A DNA stretch of 35,035 nt from Planctomycetales bacterium (lineage in GTDB: Bacteria; Planctomycetota; Planctomycetia; Pirellulales; Pirellulaceae): contig JAGQOY010000059.1 in the NCBI GenBank assembly GCA_020427005.1, positions 1-35,035 on the forward strand, written 5' to 3'. Of this stretch, positions 24,310-32,830 are shown piece after piece. The notes beneath the pieces are model-generated. The model was not told where the DNA came from, searched no databases, and saw only the letters and a list, made by a program, of their open reading frames with translations. The position numbers and the translations under genes were made by a program. Within the stretch, counting starts at the first letter, position 1, and the number at the start of each line of letters is the position of its first letter.

Positions 24310-25146
24310 ATGCAAAATGAAATCTACTGGCGATTGTGTTTTTTCTTAGGTGTCTTGTTCTTGATTGGGGCCCTCGAGTCTCTTGTTCCCTATCGTCGCC
24401 AAGTTGGCTTGCGGCGACATAGAATAGGTTGCAACCTGGCATTGGGCCTGCTAGGAACTCTGGTCGTTCGCTTCATCCCTGTTCTTTCTGCCGTCAAGGC
24501 AGCGGAATGGGCTCAGAATAGTCAATGGGGCCTACTGAACTTTCTACCTTGGCCCAATTGGCTAGAAATCCTTCTGGCCGTATCGGCATTGGATTGTTTG
24601 ATTTATTGGCAACACGTGATCTTTCATCGCGTGCCTTGGCTGTGGCAAGTGCATCGCGTCCATCATGCGGATGTGGACCTAGATTCCACCAGCGGGATTC
24701 GCTTTCACACCGTAGAGTATGCATTGAGCATGGGAATCAAAGTGATCGCGATTTGGATTCTCGGAGCGAGTCCGTTTGCGGTTGTAGTGTTCGAAATTAT
24801 TCTCAATGCACTGGCTATCGTAACGCACGGAAATTTTGCCCTGCCAGTCTGTATTGAGCCTTGGATTCGCTGGATGTTTGTGACGCCCTCCATGCACCGC
24901 ATCCACCACTCAATTGATGAGAAAGAAATGAATTCAAATTTTGGTTTCAACATGTCGGTGTGGGATAGATTGTTCCGCACCTATGTGTCTGAGTCTAAGC
25001 AACCGCAGCAAATAATGCGAATGGGTATTCCGGAATTGCAGGATTCGAAGGCTGCGAGTTCATTGTGGGTCATGCTCTGGTTGCCGTTTCGCAAATCGGA
25101 AAACAATGTAGGTGACAAGCAGGCGGAATCTTCTGTATCAGGATAA
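24310..25146 (+). CDS. Sterol desaturase / fatty acid hydroxylase superfamily membrane protein
   Basis: 278 residues. Di-iron oxygenase of the membrane fatty acid hydroxylase superfamily. Three histidine clusters are visible: HVIFH, HRVHH and HRIHH, plus HGNFALP, together the family's eight-histidine pattern. At least three hydrophobic segments precede and separate them (LCFFLGVLFLIGALESLV; LALGLLGTLVVRFIPVL; LEILLAVSALDCLIYW; IAIWILGASPFAVVVFEIIL). Substrates in this superfamily range from sterols to fatty acids and lipid A alkyl chains; the exact one is not readable. Positioned between a polyprenol-phosphate sugar transferase and an exported pyruvyl-transferase-like gene, which suggests envelope lipid or glycan work. 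Confidence 0.93.
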   Translation: MQNEIYWRLCFFLGVLFLIGALESLVPYRRQVGLRRHRIGCNLALGLLGTLVVRFIPVLSAVKAAEWAQNSQWGLLNFLPWPNWLEILLAVSALDCLIYWQHVIFHRVPWLWQVHRVHHADVDLDSTSGIRFHTVEYALSMGIKVIAIWILGASPFAVVVFEIILNALAIVTHGNFALPVCIEPWIRWMFVTPSMHRIHHSIDEKEMNSNFGFNMSVWDRLFRTYVSESKQPQQIMRMGIPELQDSKAASSLWVMLWLPFRKSENNVGDKQAESSVSG

Positions 25147-25184
25147 TTATTCAAGTAGCCCGCATGATACTCACGGGACGGCCG

Positions 25185-25212
25185 CCAATTCCTGTAACAA
25201 TGTTAGAATTGG
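25185..25212. other. Short hairpin between the hydroxylase and pyruvyl-transferase genes
   Basis: CCAATTC (25185-25191) and GAATTGG (25206-25212) pair perfectly, extended inside by TAAC/GTTA with a three-base bulge. No T-run follows. Confidence 0.4.
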
Positions 25213-25331
25213 AAACGGTAGCTATTTGACTGCGGCTCGGATGCCTAACACTTTCCCGTATTCTAAAGTCACATGGCAAGCTCGCATTCGTGTTGCGAGT
25301 AGGCCGTGGCGAGTATTGAAGGGTCAACAAC

Positions 25332-26603
25332 ATGCGTCGTCGTCAATTCCTTGAACATGTTGTGAGTGCCAGCTCTTGCTGTGGGCTTGCTGGAATATTG
25401 AAAGCTCAAGCGGCCGGCGCCAAGAAAGTCGTACTGCGGTCTTCCTGGCAGACGGTAAATATTGGAGATATCGCTCATACTCCTGGTGTCCTGAGGCTGC
25501 TTGAAAAGCATCTGCCGAATGTAGAAGTCTGGTTGTGGGCGAGCAAATTGGATAACGGCGTAGACCGCGTCCTGGCAGAGAATTTTCCCCATGTGCGGAT
25601 ACTAAATGGGGAATCCGATATTCAGCAGGCTTTCCGTCAATGCGATTTTCTGCTGCATGGATCGGGTGCGTCGTTCGTTGCCGAGAGGGACGTTCGTCGC
25701 TGGCACGAGGCAACTGGCAAACCCTTCGGCGTATACGGAATCACGCTAGGGCAGAGGAGCTCGAGCGCGACTCAAAACGCATCTGACGACTCGATGTCAA
25801 GAACGATCGGGTTGCTTAGTCAGGCAGCTTTTGTTTTCTTTCGAGATTCGGTCTCTTTGGCCTATGCCAAAGGAAAAGGATGTAGCTGTCCAAAGATGCA
25901 ATTTGGACCTGACGGTGCGTTTGCAGCCGACCTACGTGATGCTCAGGCCGCGGCAAAGTTCCTTGAACAAAACAAATTAGAAGCCGGTAAGTTCCTGTGC
26001 TGTATCCCTAGACTGAGATACACACCCTACTGGACAATCCCTTCCAAACAGGCCGCCTTTGATGAAATCAAACACCTTCGTAATGAAGAAATGAAGGAGC
26101 ACGATCACGCACAGCTTCGGGAGGCGGTCGTGAGAGTGATTGAAGAAACAGATCTCAAGGTCCTCGTTTGCCCAGAGGACCAGACGCAAATGCAAGTCGG
26201 ATACGATCTGATTTATTCGCAACTCAATTCCAGCATTCGAGAGAGAGTGGTTTGGCGACCGAACTATTGGTTAACGGGAGAAGCGATCAGCACCTACATT
26301 TGTAGTGCCGGTTTGTTCGGTAATGAAATGCATAGCCCAATCATGTGCATAGGACATGGCATACCGGCTATTGTTTGTCGATTCGCAGAACAGACAAGCA
26401 AAGGAACGATGTGGCGCGATATTGGATTGAGTGATTGGCTGTTCGACTTGGACGATCCAACTCAAGTGGATCGAATTGTTCCCGCGGTGTTGGAAATGGC
26501 AAAACAACCTGAAAAAGCCAAGGACAAAGCATTCGCGGCACGAGGGCGAGTGGAAGAACTGCAGTCTGAAACCATGTCGATACTAAACAGCAGTCTTTCA
26601 TGA
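25332..26603 (+). CDS. Exported polysaccharide pyruvyl transferase family protein
   Basis: 423 residues. Begins MRRRQFLEHVVSASSCCGLA, a twin-arginine-type leader (RRxFL, then hydrophobic), followed by the pyruvyl transferase family plan: SSWQTVNIGDIAHTPGVLRLL (N-terminal glycine/aspartate loop), CDFLLHGSGASFV, FGVYGITLGQRSS, VFFRDSVSLAYAK, QFGPDGAFAADL, and C-terminal AGLFGNEMHSPIMCIGHGIP (the GxRxH-like region is GNEMH) and KGTMWRDIGL. Classical members attach pyruvate from phosphoenolpyruvate to glycans inside the cell, so a Tat-like leader is unusual; the protein may have another job outside the membrane. GAAGGG lies nine bases before the ATG. Confidence 0.85.
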   Translation: MRRRQFLEHVVSASSCCGLAGILKAQAAGAKKVVLRSSWQTVNIGDIAHTPGVLRLLEKHLPNVEVWLWASKLDNGVDRVLAENFPHVRILNGESDIQQAFRQCDFLLHGSGASFVAERDVRRWHEATGKPFGVYGITLGQRSSSATQNASDDSMSRTIGLLSQAAFVFFRDSVSLAYAKGKGCSCPKMQFGPDGAFAADLRDAQAAAKFLEQNKLEAGKFLCCIPRLRYTPYWTIPSKQAAFDEIKHLRNEEMKEHDHAQLREAVVRVIEETDLKVLVCPEDQTQMQVGYDLIYSQLNSSIRERVVWRPNYWLTGEAISTYICSAGLFGNEMHSPIMCIGHGIPAIVCRFAEQTSKGTMWRDIGLSDWLFDLDDPTQVDRIVPAVLEMAKQPEKAKDKAFAARGRVEELQSETMSILNSSLS

Positions 26604-26768
26604 GATAAGCGTTGTACAAAGGGGTCGGTCGCGCTCTTGCGAAAATCCCACAGCCCAAGCAATTGGACGGCGGCACTTTCTGCAAAGGAGGGGACGGGCA
26701 CAGGCTGTTTCCCGACAAACCATGCCTCGGGGCCAATTGCTGGCAACCTGGCAGAGCATTTGGGATAT

Positions 26769-27704
26769 CTACCGAAAGCTGATTACGAATACCCCCAAAA
26801 GCAATCCGATGATACATAGCAATTTGGGACGCCAATTCAATTCGCCAAACCAAGTGACACCTGCCACGAAGGCCACGATGATCGAGGTGCGTCGAACCGG
26901 CGAGATGATCGAGATTAACGAGTTCGGATCGCTTACCGCTTGGAAATATAAGAAATCAGATAGTAGTAGGAAGAGCGCAATAAGTGGAATTGAATGGCGC
27001 CAGGCGAACCGTGTTTTGGACTTTTGACTCCAACGCCACCAAGCGTACCAAGGCAACATGACAGGCACCAAGTAGATAGAAAACCAAGCCTGTACGGTCG
27101 CGGGATGCAAACCGACTGTTTGCAAAAGATACTTGTCGTAGAGTGCGCTGGCAGACCCTGATAGCGTTGCTAAATACATCAACCAAATACTTCGATCTCG
27201 ATGAAAAGAAATTCCCTCAGTACGGCTTACTCGCGAAAACGCCAGAAAAGCAAGGACAATAATGGACAGCCCGACCCATTGTTGAAAACTTGGGCGTTCG
27301 CCCATTAATAACGTGGCAAATGAGATGGTCCAGACGGGCCCTGTAGCACGAATAGGAGAAGCTACAGAGATTGGCAATCGATGCAAGGCTGCAAAGGCGG
27401 CGGTCCATGAAATGCCCACGATCAAGGATTTGAAAGCCACTTGTAAATGTTGAACCATGTCGATTGGTGCAACCGCTAACTGCCAACGAGCTAGCCAGGC
27501 CGAGTCCCCTGCCGACTGTGCTTGAGTCAGCATCGAAGGTGAGAGTGAAGACATCCAAATAATTGGAGTCCAGAGGGCAGCCGCAAACATCACGTTCAGC
27601 AGTAACACGGGTGGCACAGCATTGTTCTTGACGGCCAACTTCTTGGTAATATCGTACAGCCCCAAAAACAATGCGGACAACAAGCTGAGTAGTATCCAAT
27701 TCAT
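26769..27704 (-). CDS. EamA/DMT-superfamily transporter
   Basis: 311 residues, ten predicted hydrophobic segments in two EamA-like halves. The first half runs from WILLSLLSALFLGLYDITKK to the conserved ASPIRATGPVWTISFATLLMGE; the second from WLMYLATLSGSASALYDKYL to ISPVRRTSIIVAFVAGVTWFGE and ends LGLLLGVFVISFR. The paired SPxxxxxxxxxxxxxxxGE signatures in each half identify the drug/metabolite transporter superfamily. Substrate unknown. It is a single gene on the minus strand, converging on the pyruvyl-transferase-like gene (165 bp between stops). Confidence 0.92.
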   Translation of the reverse strand: MNWILLSLLSALFLGLYDITKKLAVKNNAVPPVLLLNVMFAAALWTPIIWMSSLSPSMLTQAQSAGDSAWLARWQLAVAPIDMVQHLQVAFKSLIVGISWTAAFAALHRLPISVASPIRATGPVWTISFATLLMGERPSFQQWVGLSIIVLAFLAFSRVSRTEGISFHRDRSIWLMYLATLSGSASALYDKYLLQTVGLHPATVQAWFSIYLVPVMLPWYAWWRWSQKSKTRFAWRHSIPLIALFLLLSDFLYFQAVSDPNSLISIISPVRRTSIIVAFVAGVTWFGELNWRPKLLCIIGLLLGVFVISFR

Positions 27705-28042
27705 CTAATCTAGGCTACGAATGTCCGTGTTGATTATCGAGGAACTTCTACTTCAAGATATGGCGACACCTTTCACTTGGGAAGGTCCGTTGCGATTCTT
27801 GGAATTGTCGTCCCTGGCCAAGAAAATCGCGTAAAGGCAGGTCATTTCTGAGGAAAAAAATTTTTGTCATCCAGAGTCTTGGGGGGATGCTGATGTGGTT
27901 GATACAATTGAATTGATAAGCTGCTTAACTTCTTCGTAGCTTGGGAACGAGGCAGCTGTAGGTACGGCAAGTTACAATTCAGTCAGCTGCGAATTCCGAG
28001 AATTGGCGTTTCTTAGCTTAATAGAATTGGGAGATTCGACTG
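27705..28042. other. Gene-free region between divergent genes
   Basis: 338 bases holding the promoters of the transporter (minus) and J-like gene (plus). A 37-codon open frame at 27721-27834 lacks a ribosome site and is not called. No RNA gene or strong repeat is seen. Confidence 0.55.
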
Positions 28043-29593
28043 GTGAATCAACCATCAGATCACCGTCCCAGGTGGTCCAACGAATCCAACGTACCTGATT
28101 TATATCACTTGCTCCGGCTGACGGGGCCCGACGCGTCGGATGACGAAATTCAATCGGCCCTACGTCGCTTGAAGGCGGAATTGGCTCGCCAATCCAAGAG
28201 CGAATCAGCAGCCAAGCTTTCCAGGCTCTTGAAGCTTGCAACAGCCAATCTTTCAAATCCTAAAGTCCGAGCCAAGTACGATGCTCAATGGCGTTCCGCT
28301 TACGAAGCTGTGGAACCCAACGCGGCATTCACGCAGAAGTCTGTCCACAAGACAGCTGGTACACTTCCACAGGAGTTTTTAGCCTTATTGCCGAAGGGAG
28401 ATGCGCTCAAGACCTTTGACTTGGCAAAGTTCGTTAAAGGCACGACAGCCAATAGTAGTCGTTTGGAAGCGGACCAACGCGAGTACGCAGAGCTCATGGC
28501 GGCAATTTCTGACAATCGAGCAGTACGTCCACAAGTTGGTGGTCTCGCGGTCGAAATTGTGGCCGAAAGCTCCGGCCCGCCACCTGTAAATCCATCGCCA
28601 CTTACCAGGCCTCGATTGGGCTCTCAAGAAACTCCAAGCATACTAGCAAAACGCATGCGTCGTCGGCGCGAACAGAATATGTGGATTTCTGTAGTAGGTT
28701 TCTTGATCAGCTTGGGAATAGTATTCGGAGTGACCTATTATCTCGTTCAGCGTTCACAAAAACAGGTTGCTCAATCAGCAGACGCGAACTTCGAAAACTT
28801 TACCCAAGAACCTGCTCCGCCTTCCCAAGCCAGCGGTTTGCCCCAGGTCATTGGTCTGGAGCCAGATGTCGACGTATTTAATTCCAATCCTGCAGAGCTG
28901 ATTGACGGAAATGCGACTATGGCCGAGTCTGCGGATGGGCAGGATTCCGAAGCGTTGCCTCAGCCGGCTCCCGAACTGTTGCCACCATCCACGACCATAC
29001 AGCCAACCGAAACGCCGGCTCCTACGCTTTCTCCAGAGAAAGAAATGGTAGCGACTGCTGAGCTTACCGAAGCACAAAAACAGGCCTGGGAGCAAGCACT
29101 TTCGATCGTGCGGGAACAACTCGGAAATCAGCAGTACGCATCCATAGATTGGCAGGCTTTGCGTTCTCAAGCCAGTCTACCATCGCAGACAGCCGACCTG
29201 GAGCGTTTGGAGCGATTGGGGAAGTTGGCAGCGGATCTTCAAAGTACGCTAGTGGATGCAATCCGGGGACGGGCGGGAGGCGAAACGTTTCATGTCGGCG
29301 CCACTCAGTTGGGATTCGTAGAATCGAATGAAGGCTCCATTACGTTGAAAGTTAGTGGTGGAAACCAACGATTTCTGTTAACACAGTTGCCCGTGGGAAT
29401 TGCATTGGCTCTAACCGACATGGCAAACAGGGCGCCCCTAGGAGATTACCAAGCGCAGCAAGCGGCATTCATCCTCTTCCATCCAGCTCGTAATCAACTA
29501 GCACTTCGACGTGCCCAAGGCTTAATTCGTGAGGCAGTAGCGCTAGGAGCCGTATCGGATGATTTGCTGCGAGAATTTGAGGTCACACAATAG
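28043..29593 (+). CDS. Membrane protein with degenerate N-terminal J-like domain
   Basis: 516 residues from a GTG start with GGGAGA upstream. The N-terminus (DLYHLLRLTGPDASDDEIQS, then about 35 residues, then NLSNPKVRAKYDAQWRSA) follows helices I-IV of a J domain, but the HPD motif needed to stimulate Hsp70 is missing. A basic stretch RMRRRREQN precedes one membrane segment (MWISVVGFLISLGIVFGVTYYLV, about residues 213-235). The outer part has a long Pro/Glu/Ala-rich linker, then a helical domain (about 330-516) with LTEAQKQAWEQALSIVREQL and LRRAQGLIREAVALGAVSDDLL. Topology is probably J-part in, C-terminus out. Such proteins are frequent in planctomycetes; role unknown. rnpB follows 50 bases later. 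Confidence 0.8.
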   Translation: MNQPSDHRPRWSNESNVPDLYHLLRLTGPDASDDEIQSALRRLKAELARQSKSESAAKLSRLLKLATANLSNPKVRAKYDAQWRSAYEAVEPNAAFTQKSVHKTAGTLPQEFLALLPKGDALKTFDLAKFVKGTTANSSRLEADQREYAELMAAISDNRAVRPQVGGLAVEIVAESSGPPPVNPSPLTRPRLGSQETPSILAKRMRRRREQNMWISVVGFLISLGIVFGVTYYLVQRSQKQVAQSADANFENFTQEPAPPSQASGLPQVIGLEPDVDVFNSNPAELIDGNATMAESADGQDSEALPQPAPELLPPSTTIQPTETPAPTLSPEKEMVATAELTEAQKQAWEQALSIVREQLGNQQYASIDWQALRSQASLPSQTADLERLERLGKLAADLQSTLVDAIRGRAGGETFHVGATQLGFVESNEGSITLKVSGGNQRFLLTQLPVGIALALTDMANRAPLGDYQAQQAAFILFHPARNQLALRRAQGLIREAVALGAVSDDLLREFEVTQ

Positions 29594-29650
29594 ATGCATC
29601 GAGTGGATAGGAAAGCTGCTGAAAATGAATAGAATGAAGACTATCTGGAT

Positions 29651-30060
29651 GGCTAGATGGTCGCTGCTGGCATACCAGGAGAGGAAAGTCCGGGCTTCGC
29701 AGAGCAAAGCGGTCGGTAACGCCGACCAACCGTGAGGTTAGGGAAAGTGCAACAGAAAGCAGACCGCCGAACGGTCGGCAACGTCGACGCGTGGTAAGGG
29801 TGAAACGGTGAGGCAAGAGCTCACCAGCATTCAAGGTGACTTGAGTGGCTTGGCAAACCCCGCTTGAAGCAAGATCAAACAGAGGGAAATACCTATTCTT
29901 CTGAGTAGGTATGCGATTTTGCTCGAATCGCCATACTCTCGGGTAGATCGCTGGAGGCCACGAGCAATCGTGGTCCTAGATAAATGACCATCAGCTTCGG
30001 ACTGGGGCAAGTCTTCAGGTTCGAAGTAGACAGAACCCGGCTTATCGGCTGTCCAGCCTT
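29651..30060 (+). ncRNA. rnpB: RNase P RNA (bacterial type A)
   Basis: Catalytic RNA of ribonuclease P, which cuts the 5' leader from tRNA precursors. Universal blocks are present in order: GAGGAAAGTCCGGGC (29681-29695), GGGAAAGTGCAACAGAAAG with the ACAGAAA core, GGTGAAACGGTGAGGCAAGA, ATAAATGACCATC near 29981, and ACAGAACCCGGCTTA at 30030-30044, the 3' CR V partner. The P1 stem is GGCTAGATGG (29651) with CTGTCCAGCC (30049-30058), followed by six T, which also makes a terminator. Ends are good to a few bases. TAGAAT at 29630-29635 could be the -10 box. It lies between the J-like gene and the convergent aldolase gene. Confidence 0.96.
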
Positions 30061-30064
30061 TTTT
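30049..30064 (+). terminator. rnpB 3' end and T-run
   Basis: The 3' strand of P1 is followed by TTTTTT (30059-30064). The convergent minus-strand gene ends at 30093. Confidence 0.6.
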
Positions 30065-30092
30065 CATTCTTGTATTCTAAAATCCAACAACC

Positions 30093-31280
30093 TCAACGAT
30101 AGAATCTGTCACGGGCGTCGATCGGCCAGCTTTCGTTCACCTGGCCATCGATGACGATTTGCATTTCGCAATGCAGAGCGACAGTCGGGCAGATGTGGGC
30201 AGGTTGCACATAAACTAGGTCGCCGAGTTCCAAAACAGTGTTGTCGAGTACGCGAATTACCAGATGTTCCTCACTATGCTGCACTTCTTCAGCGTGGATA
30301 TTCACGAAGTGGCATCGGCTTCGGGCAGGAGGATCGGATGCTACAGCCTTATATCCTAAATCGATCGTGTAGTGCTGATTGGAGCCGATTGAGATCACGC
30401 GGGACAGCATTAGGGCTGCTGGCTGGAAGCAATCCATGTCCCGATAATCTCTACCGTAGTTAAAATCGTTCAAGACGAATGTACCTGGGGAAAGTTCAAT
30501 CGTACAATCTGAAAGTTCATCGCATACTTGAGCGAAGACTGGAAAGGTTGGCGTACCGCCACAGACCATAAGGCAATTGTCGGCACAACTGGCCTTAAAC
30601 TGATCTGCCAATGGACGCAGGTCTGCCAAGATCTTACCCACAGCGGATTCTCGTTCCTCTAAGGAGGGCTGGTGGTTTTGTCCGTCATAAATGTGAAAAC
30701 CACTGGGTACTAGTCCCTGCAAGTGCGTCAGCAGATCGAGGAGTTCGGCAACTTGAGTTACCGGAGCGCCCGTGCGATGCATTCCGGTGTCTACATCGAT
30801 CAACACTTCAATTGTCTTTGGCAGCCGCTCATTCATGGCCTGAGACAGTACTTTGGCTGTGGTTGTATTGTCGACTACCAGGTAAAACTTAGTGTCTGGA
30901 AATGATTCGATCAAACGCACAGCGTGGTCAGTGGCTGGACCGACAAGTGGATATGCGATCAGGACGTCGCTAGCTTTGGCCAGAGCTAACATATGTGCTT
31001 CCGCTAAAGTGGCACACTTATGTTTGGTTACCCCTAGGTCTTTCATGAGGCCAATTATGCGACTTGACTTGTGAGTCTTAACATGAGGTCTCAGCCGTTG
31101 CGCAGATCGCGCGATTCGAATTGCTTCCTGGATGTTATGCTTGATGATGTCAGGATAGCCAAGTAGGCAGGGAGTAAGCACATGCTCGGTAGAACTGAGT
31201 CGATATTTCGCGAAGTCCATCGAAGGAGATCCGTATAGTTCATGCATCGAAGTAGATCTTGTACATTTGCGCAAAGGCAC
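30093..31280 (-). CDS. D-threonine aldolase / D-serine dehydratase-like PLP enzyme
   Basis: Fold-type III PLP enzyme with an alanine-racemase-like barrel. The Schiff-base lysine is in LRPHVKTHKSSRI; VLIDVDTGMHRTGA and FHIYDGQNH are the barrel motifs; CGGTPTFPVF and ELSPGTFVLND bind cofactor phosphate; the metal site near the end is PAHICPT. D-threonine aldolases have His-x-Asp there, while zinc D-serine dehydratases have His-x-Cys, so HIC leans to the dehydratase-like group. Reactions: D-threonine to glycine and acetaldehyde, or D-serine to pyruvate and ammonia. Start uncertain: GTG at 31280, ATG at 31247 or ATG at 31220 (best fit to family length). Last gene of a likely three-gene operon, 38 bp after the NUDIX gene. 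Confidence 0.88.
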   Translation of the reverse strand: MPLRKCTRSTSMHELYGSPSMDFAKYRLSSTEHVLTPCLLGYPDIIKHNIQEAIRIARSAQRLRPHVKTHKSSRIIGLMKDLGVTKHKCATLAEAHMLALAKASDVLIAYPLVGPATDHAVRLIESFPDTKFYLVVDNTTTAKVLSQAMNERLPKTIEVLIDVDTGMHRTGAPVTQVAELLDLLTHLQGLVPSGFHIYDGQNHQPSLEERESAVGKILADLRPLADQFKASCADNCLMVCGGTPTFPVFAQVCDELSDCTIELSPGTFVLNDFNYGRDYRDMDCFQPAALMLSRVISIGSNQHYTIDLGYKAVASDPPARSRCHFVNIHAEEVQHSEEHLVIRVLDNTVLELGDLVYVQPAHICPTVALHCEMQIVIDGQVNESWPIDARDRFYR

Positions 31281-31318
31281 AACTAGTTTGCCTGCCCTGC
31301 GTTAATATAGGCGATAGT

Positions 31319-31837
31319 CTAGTGTTCTCGGAAGTGTTTCCAATCCTCAGCTGGTTGTCCGGCGGCTGGGGGAAGAGTGAACTCACCATTTGCCCATGCA
31401 ACAAAAAAGTCCGGGACACTTCCCAGCAGGTCCGGGTGAACTAGCAGACGAGAAGGATGGATCCACATACACTCGGCCACCTCACGCGGATTTGGTACGG
31501 GGGTCGCTCCGGGAGCAAGATCTACGACGAGCCATTCTAGTCGTGTTCCCCATTGCGTAGTGCTTTGCCATATGAGTTCACGGGCAGTACTTTCTACATT
31601 CAGTTCCTCGCGCATTTCGCGAACAATTGCTTGCTGCGGAGTTTCTCCTGACTCAATAGTACCCCCAGTAAAGCACAGCAGATTGGGCGCACGAACAAAG
31701 GCACTGCGTCGGATAACAAGGAACTCCCCATCTTGAAAGACGACTGCTACCGCACCGTATCCTGGTTTTCTCCTCCTAGGGCGATAGCGGTCATCGCCTG
31801 GGCTCGACTTCCCGTGGCTTCCATAGAATTCGGTCAA
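31319..31837 (-). CDS. NUDIX hydrolase
   Basis: 172 residues from a TTG start supported by TAGGAA about seven bases upstream. The NUDIX box is complete: GGTIESGETPQQAIVREMREELNV, shown here as G-x5-E-x7-REMREE-x-N, which binds Mg2+ and cleaves nucleoside diphosphates linked to another group. GYGAVAVVFQDGEFLVIRRS is the first strand pair. No N-terminal partner domain. The substrate cannot be read. It follows the 2-hydroxyacid dehydrogenase gene by 18 bp and precedes the aldolase-like gene by 38 bp. Confidence 0.93.
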   Translation of the reverse strand: MTEFYGSHGKSSPGDDRYRPRRRKPGYGAVAVVFQDGEFLVIRRSAFVRAPNLLCFTGGTIESGETPQQAIVREMREELNVESTARELIWQSTTQWGTRLEWLVVDLAPGATPVPNPREVAECMWIHPSRLLVHPDLLGSVPDFFVAWANGEFTLPPAAGQPAEDWKHFREH

Positions 31838-31855
31838 AGTTAGGTTCCTAGTGGC

Positions 31856-32830
31856 TCAGTTGACTGGATAGGGAAGCGGATTTCCGGTCAATCCAGCTAA
31901 GAGGTTATCAGCTGCCCGCACGGCCATTGCATCGCGAGCACTATAAGTTGCGCTGCCAATGTGAGGAAGGAGCAAGCAATTTTCGCACTGCCTTAAAGGG
32001 TCGTATTCCGGTAGTGGCTCTGGATCGCAAACGTCAAGCCCCGCGCCAAAGATCTGCTTGTTACGCAGTGCATTCACAAGAGCAGCTTGGTTGATAATTT
32101 CACCTCGCGCCGTATTAACGACGACGGCTGTTTCCTTCATAAGCCCAAATTCTCTTGCACCAATCAGATGGCGGGTGTCAGCGGAGAGTGGAACATGCAA
32201 ACTAATGAAATCACTGTTTGTCAACAGTTCGTCAAGTGCAACCTGACGAGCAGGAAATGGAAATGTGTCCTCCGCTTTGGCTCGGTGAGCAGTGAACAGA
32301 ACTCGCATGTTCCACCCGCCGTATAATCTCTGGGCGACTTTGGATCCAATGCGCCCCATACCAACAATTCCGACCGTGCTACCGACTAAGTCGAGTCCTC
32401 GCCATCCGGTGGGTTCCCATGTTTTCCAGGCCAGATTGTCTACAGCTTGCCAAGCTTCACGCAATCGCCTGGCTGTTGCCATTATAAGTGCAATCGCGAT
32501 ATCTGCCGTGGCGTCTGTGAGCACGTCGGGAGTATTGCCAACTGCAATGCCACGCCGTGTAGCCTCCGGAACGTCGATATTATTGAAGCCTACAGCGAAA
32601 TTGCTGATGACTTTGAGTTGTGCACCCGCTGCATCCATAACTTCCCCATCGATGCGGTCGCTCAATAGACTCAAAATCCCATGGCAACCTCCGACCCCAG
32701 ACAATAGTTCGGACCGAGTTGGAGGTAACTGGCCAGAGTGCACCGTAACGGCGAATTGCTGCGCTAAACTATCAATTCCGATCTGAGGAATGCGGCGAGC
32801 CACAAAGACCTTTTGTAAATTCGAATCCAT
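31856..32830 (-). CDS. D-isomer-specific 2-hydroxyacid dehydrogenase (glyoxylate/hydroxypyruvate reductase type)
   Basis: 324 residues. NAD(P)H-dependent reduction of a 2-oxo acid, in this subgroup commonly glyoxylate or hydroxypyruvate. Seen: VISNFAVGFNNIDVPEATRRG (substrate loop), the Rossmann motif GMGRIGSKVAQRL, the catalytic Arg in NTARGEIINQ, Glu in DVCDPEPLPEYDPL and His in LLPHIGSAT. After the Rossmann motif the segment LFTAHRAKAE has no acidic residue at the NAD-determining position and a basic one follows, which would fit NADPH. Heads the minus-strand set with the NUDIX and aldolase-like genes; a glycine/glyoxylate/serine theme is plausible for the first and last gene. Confidence 0.93.
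   Translation of the reverse strand: MDSNLQKVFVARRIPQIGIDSLAQQFAVTVHSGQLPPTRSELLSGVGGCHGILSLLSDRIDGEVMDAAGAQLKVISNFAVGFNNIDVPEATRRGIAVGNTPDVLTDATADIAIALIMATARRLREAWQAVDNLAWKTWEPTGWRGLDLVGSTVGIVGMGRIGSKVAQRLYGGWNMRVLFTAHRAKAEDTFPFPARQVALDELLTNSDFISLHVPLSADTRHLIGAREFGLMKETAVVVNTARGEIINQAALVNALRNKQIFGAGLDVCDPEPLPEYDPLRQCENCLLLPHIGSATYSARDAMAVRAADNLLAGLTGNPLPYPVN

Noticed and set aside
27721..27834. 37-codon ORF between the transporter and J-like genes
   Set aside because: ATG without a ribosome site, no membrane or known motif, within a divergent promoter region.
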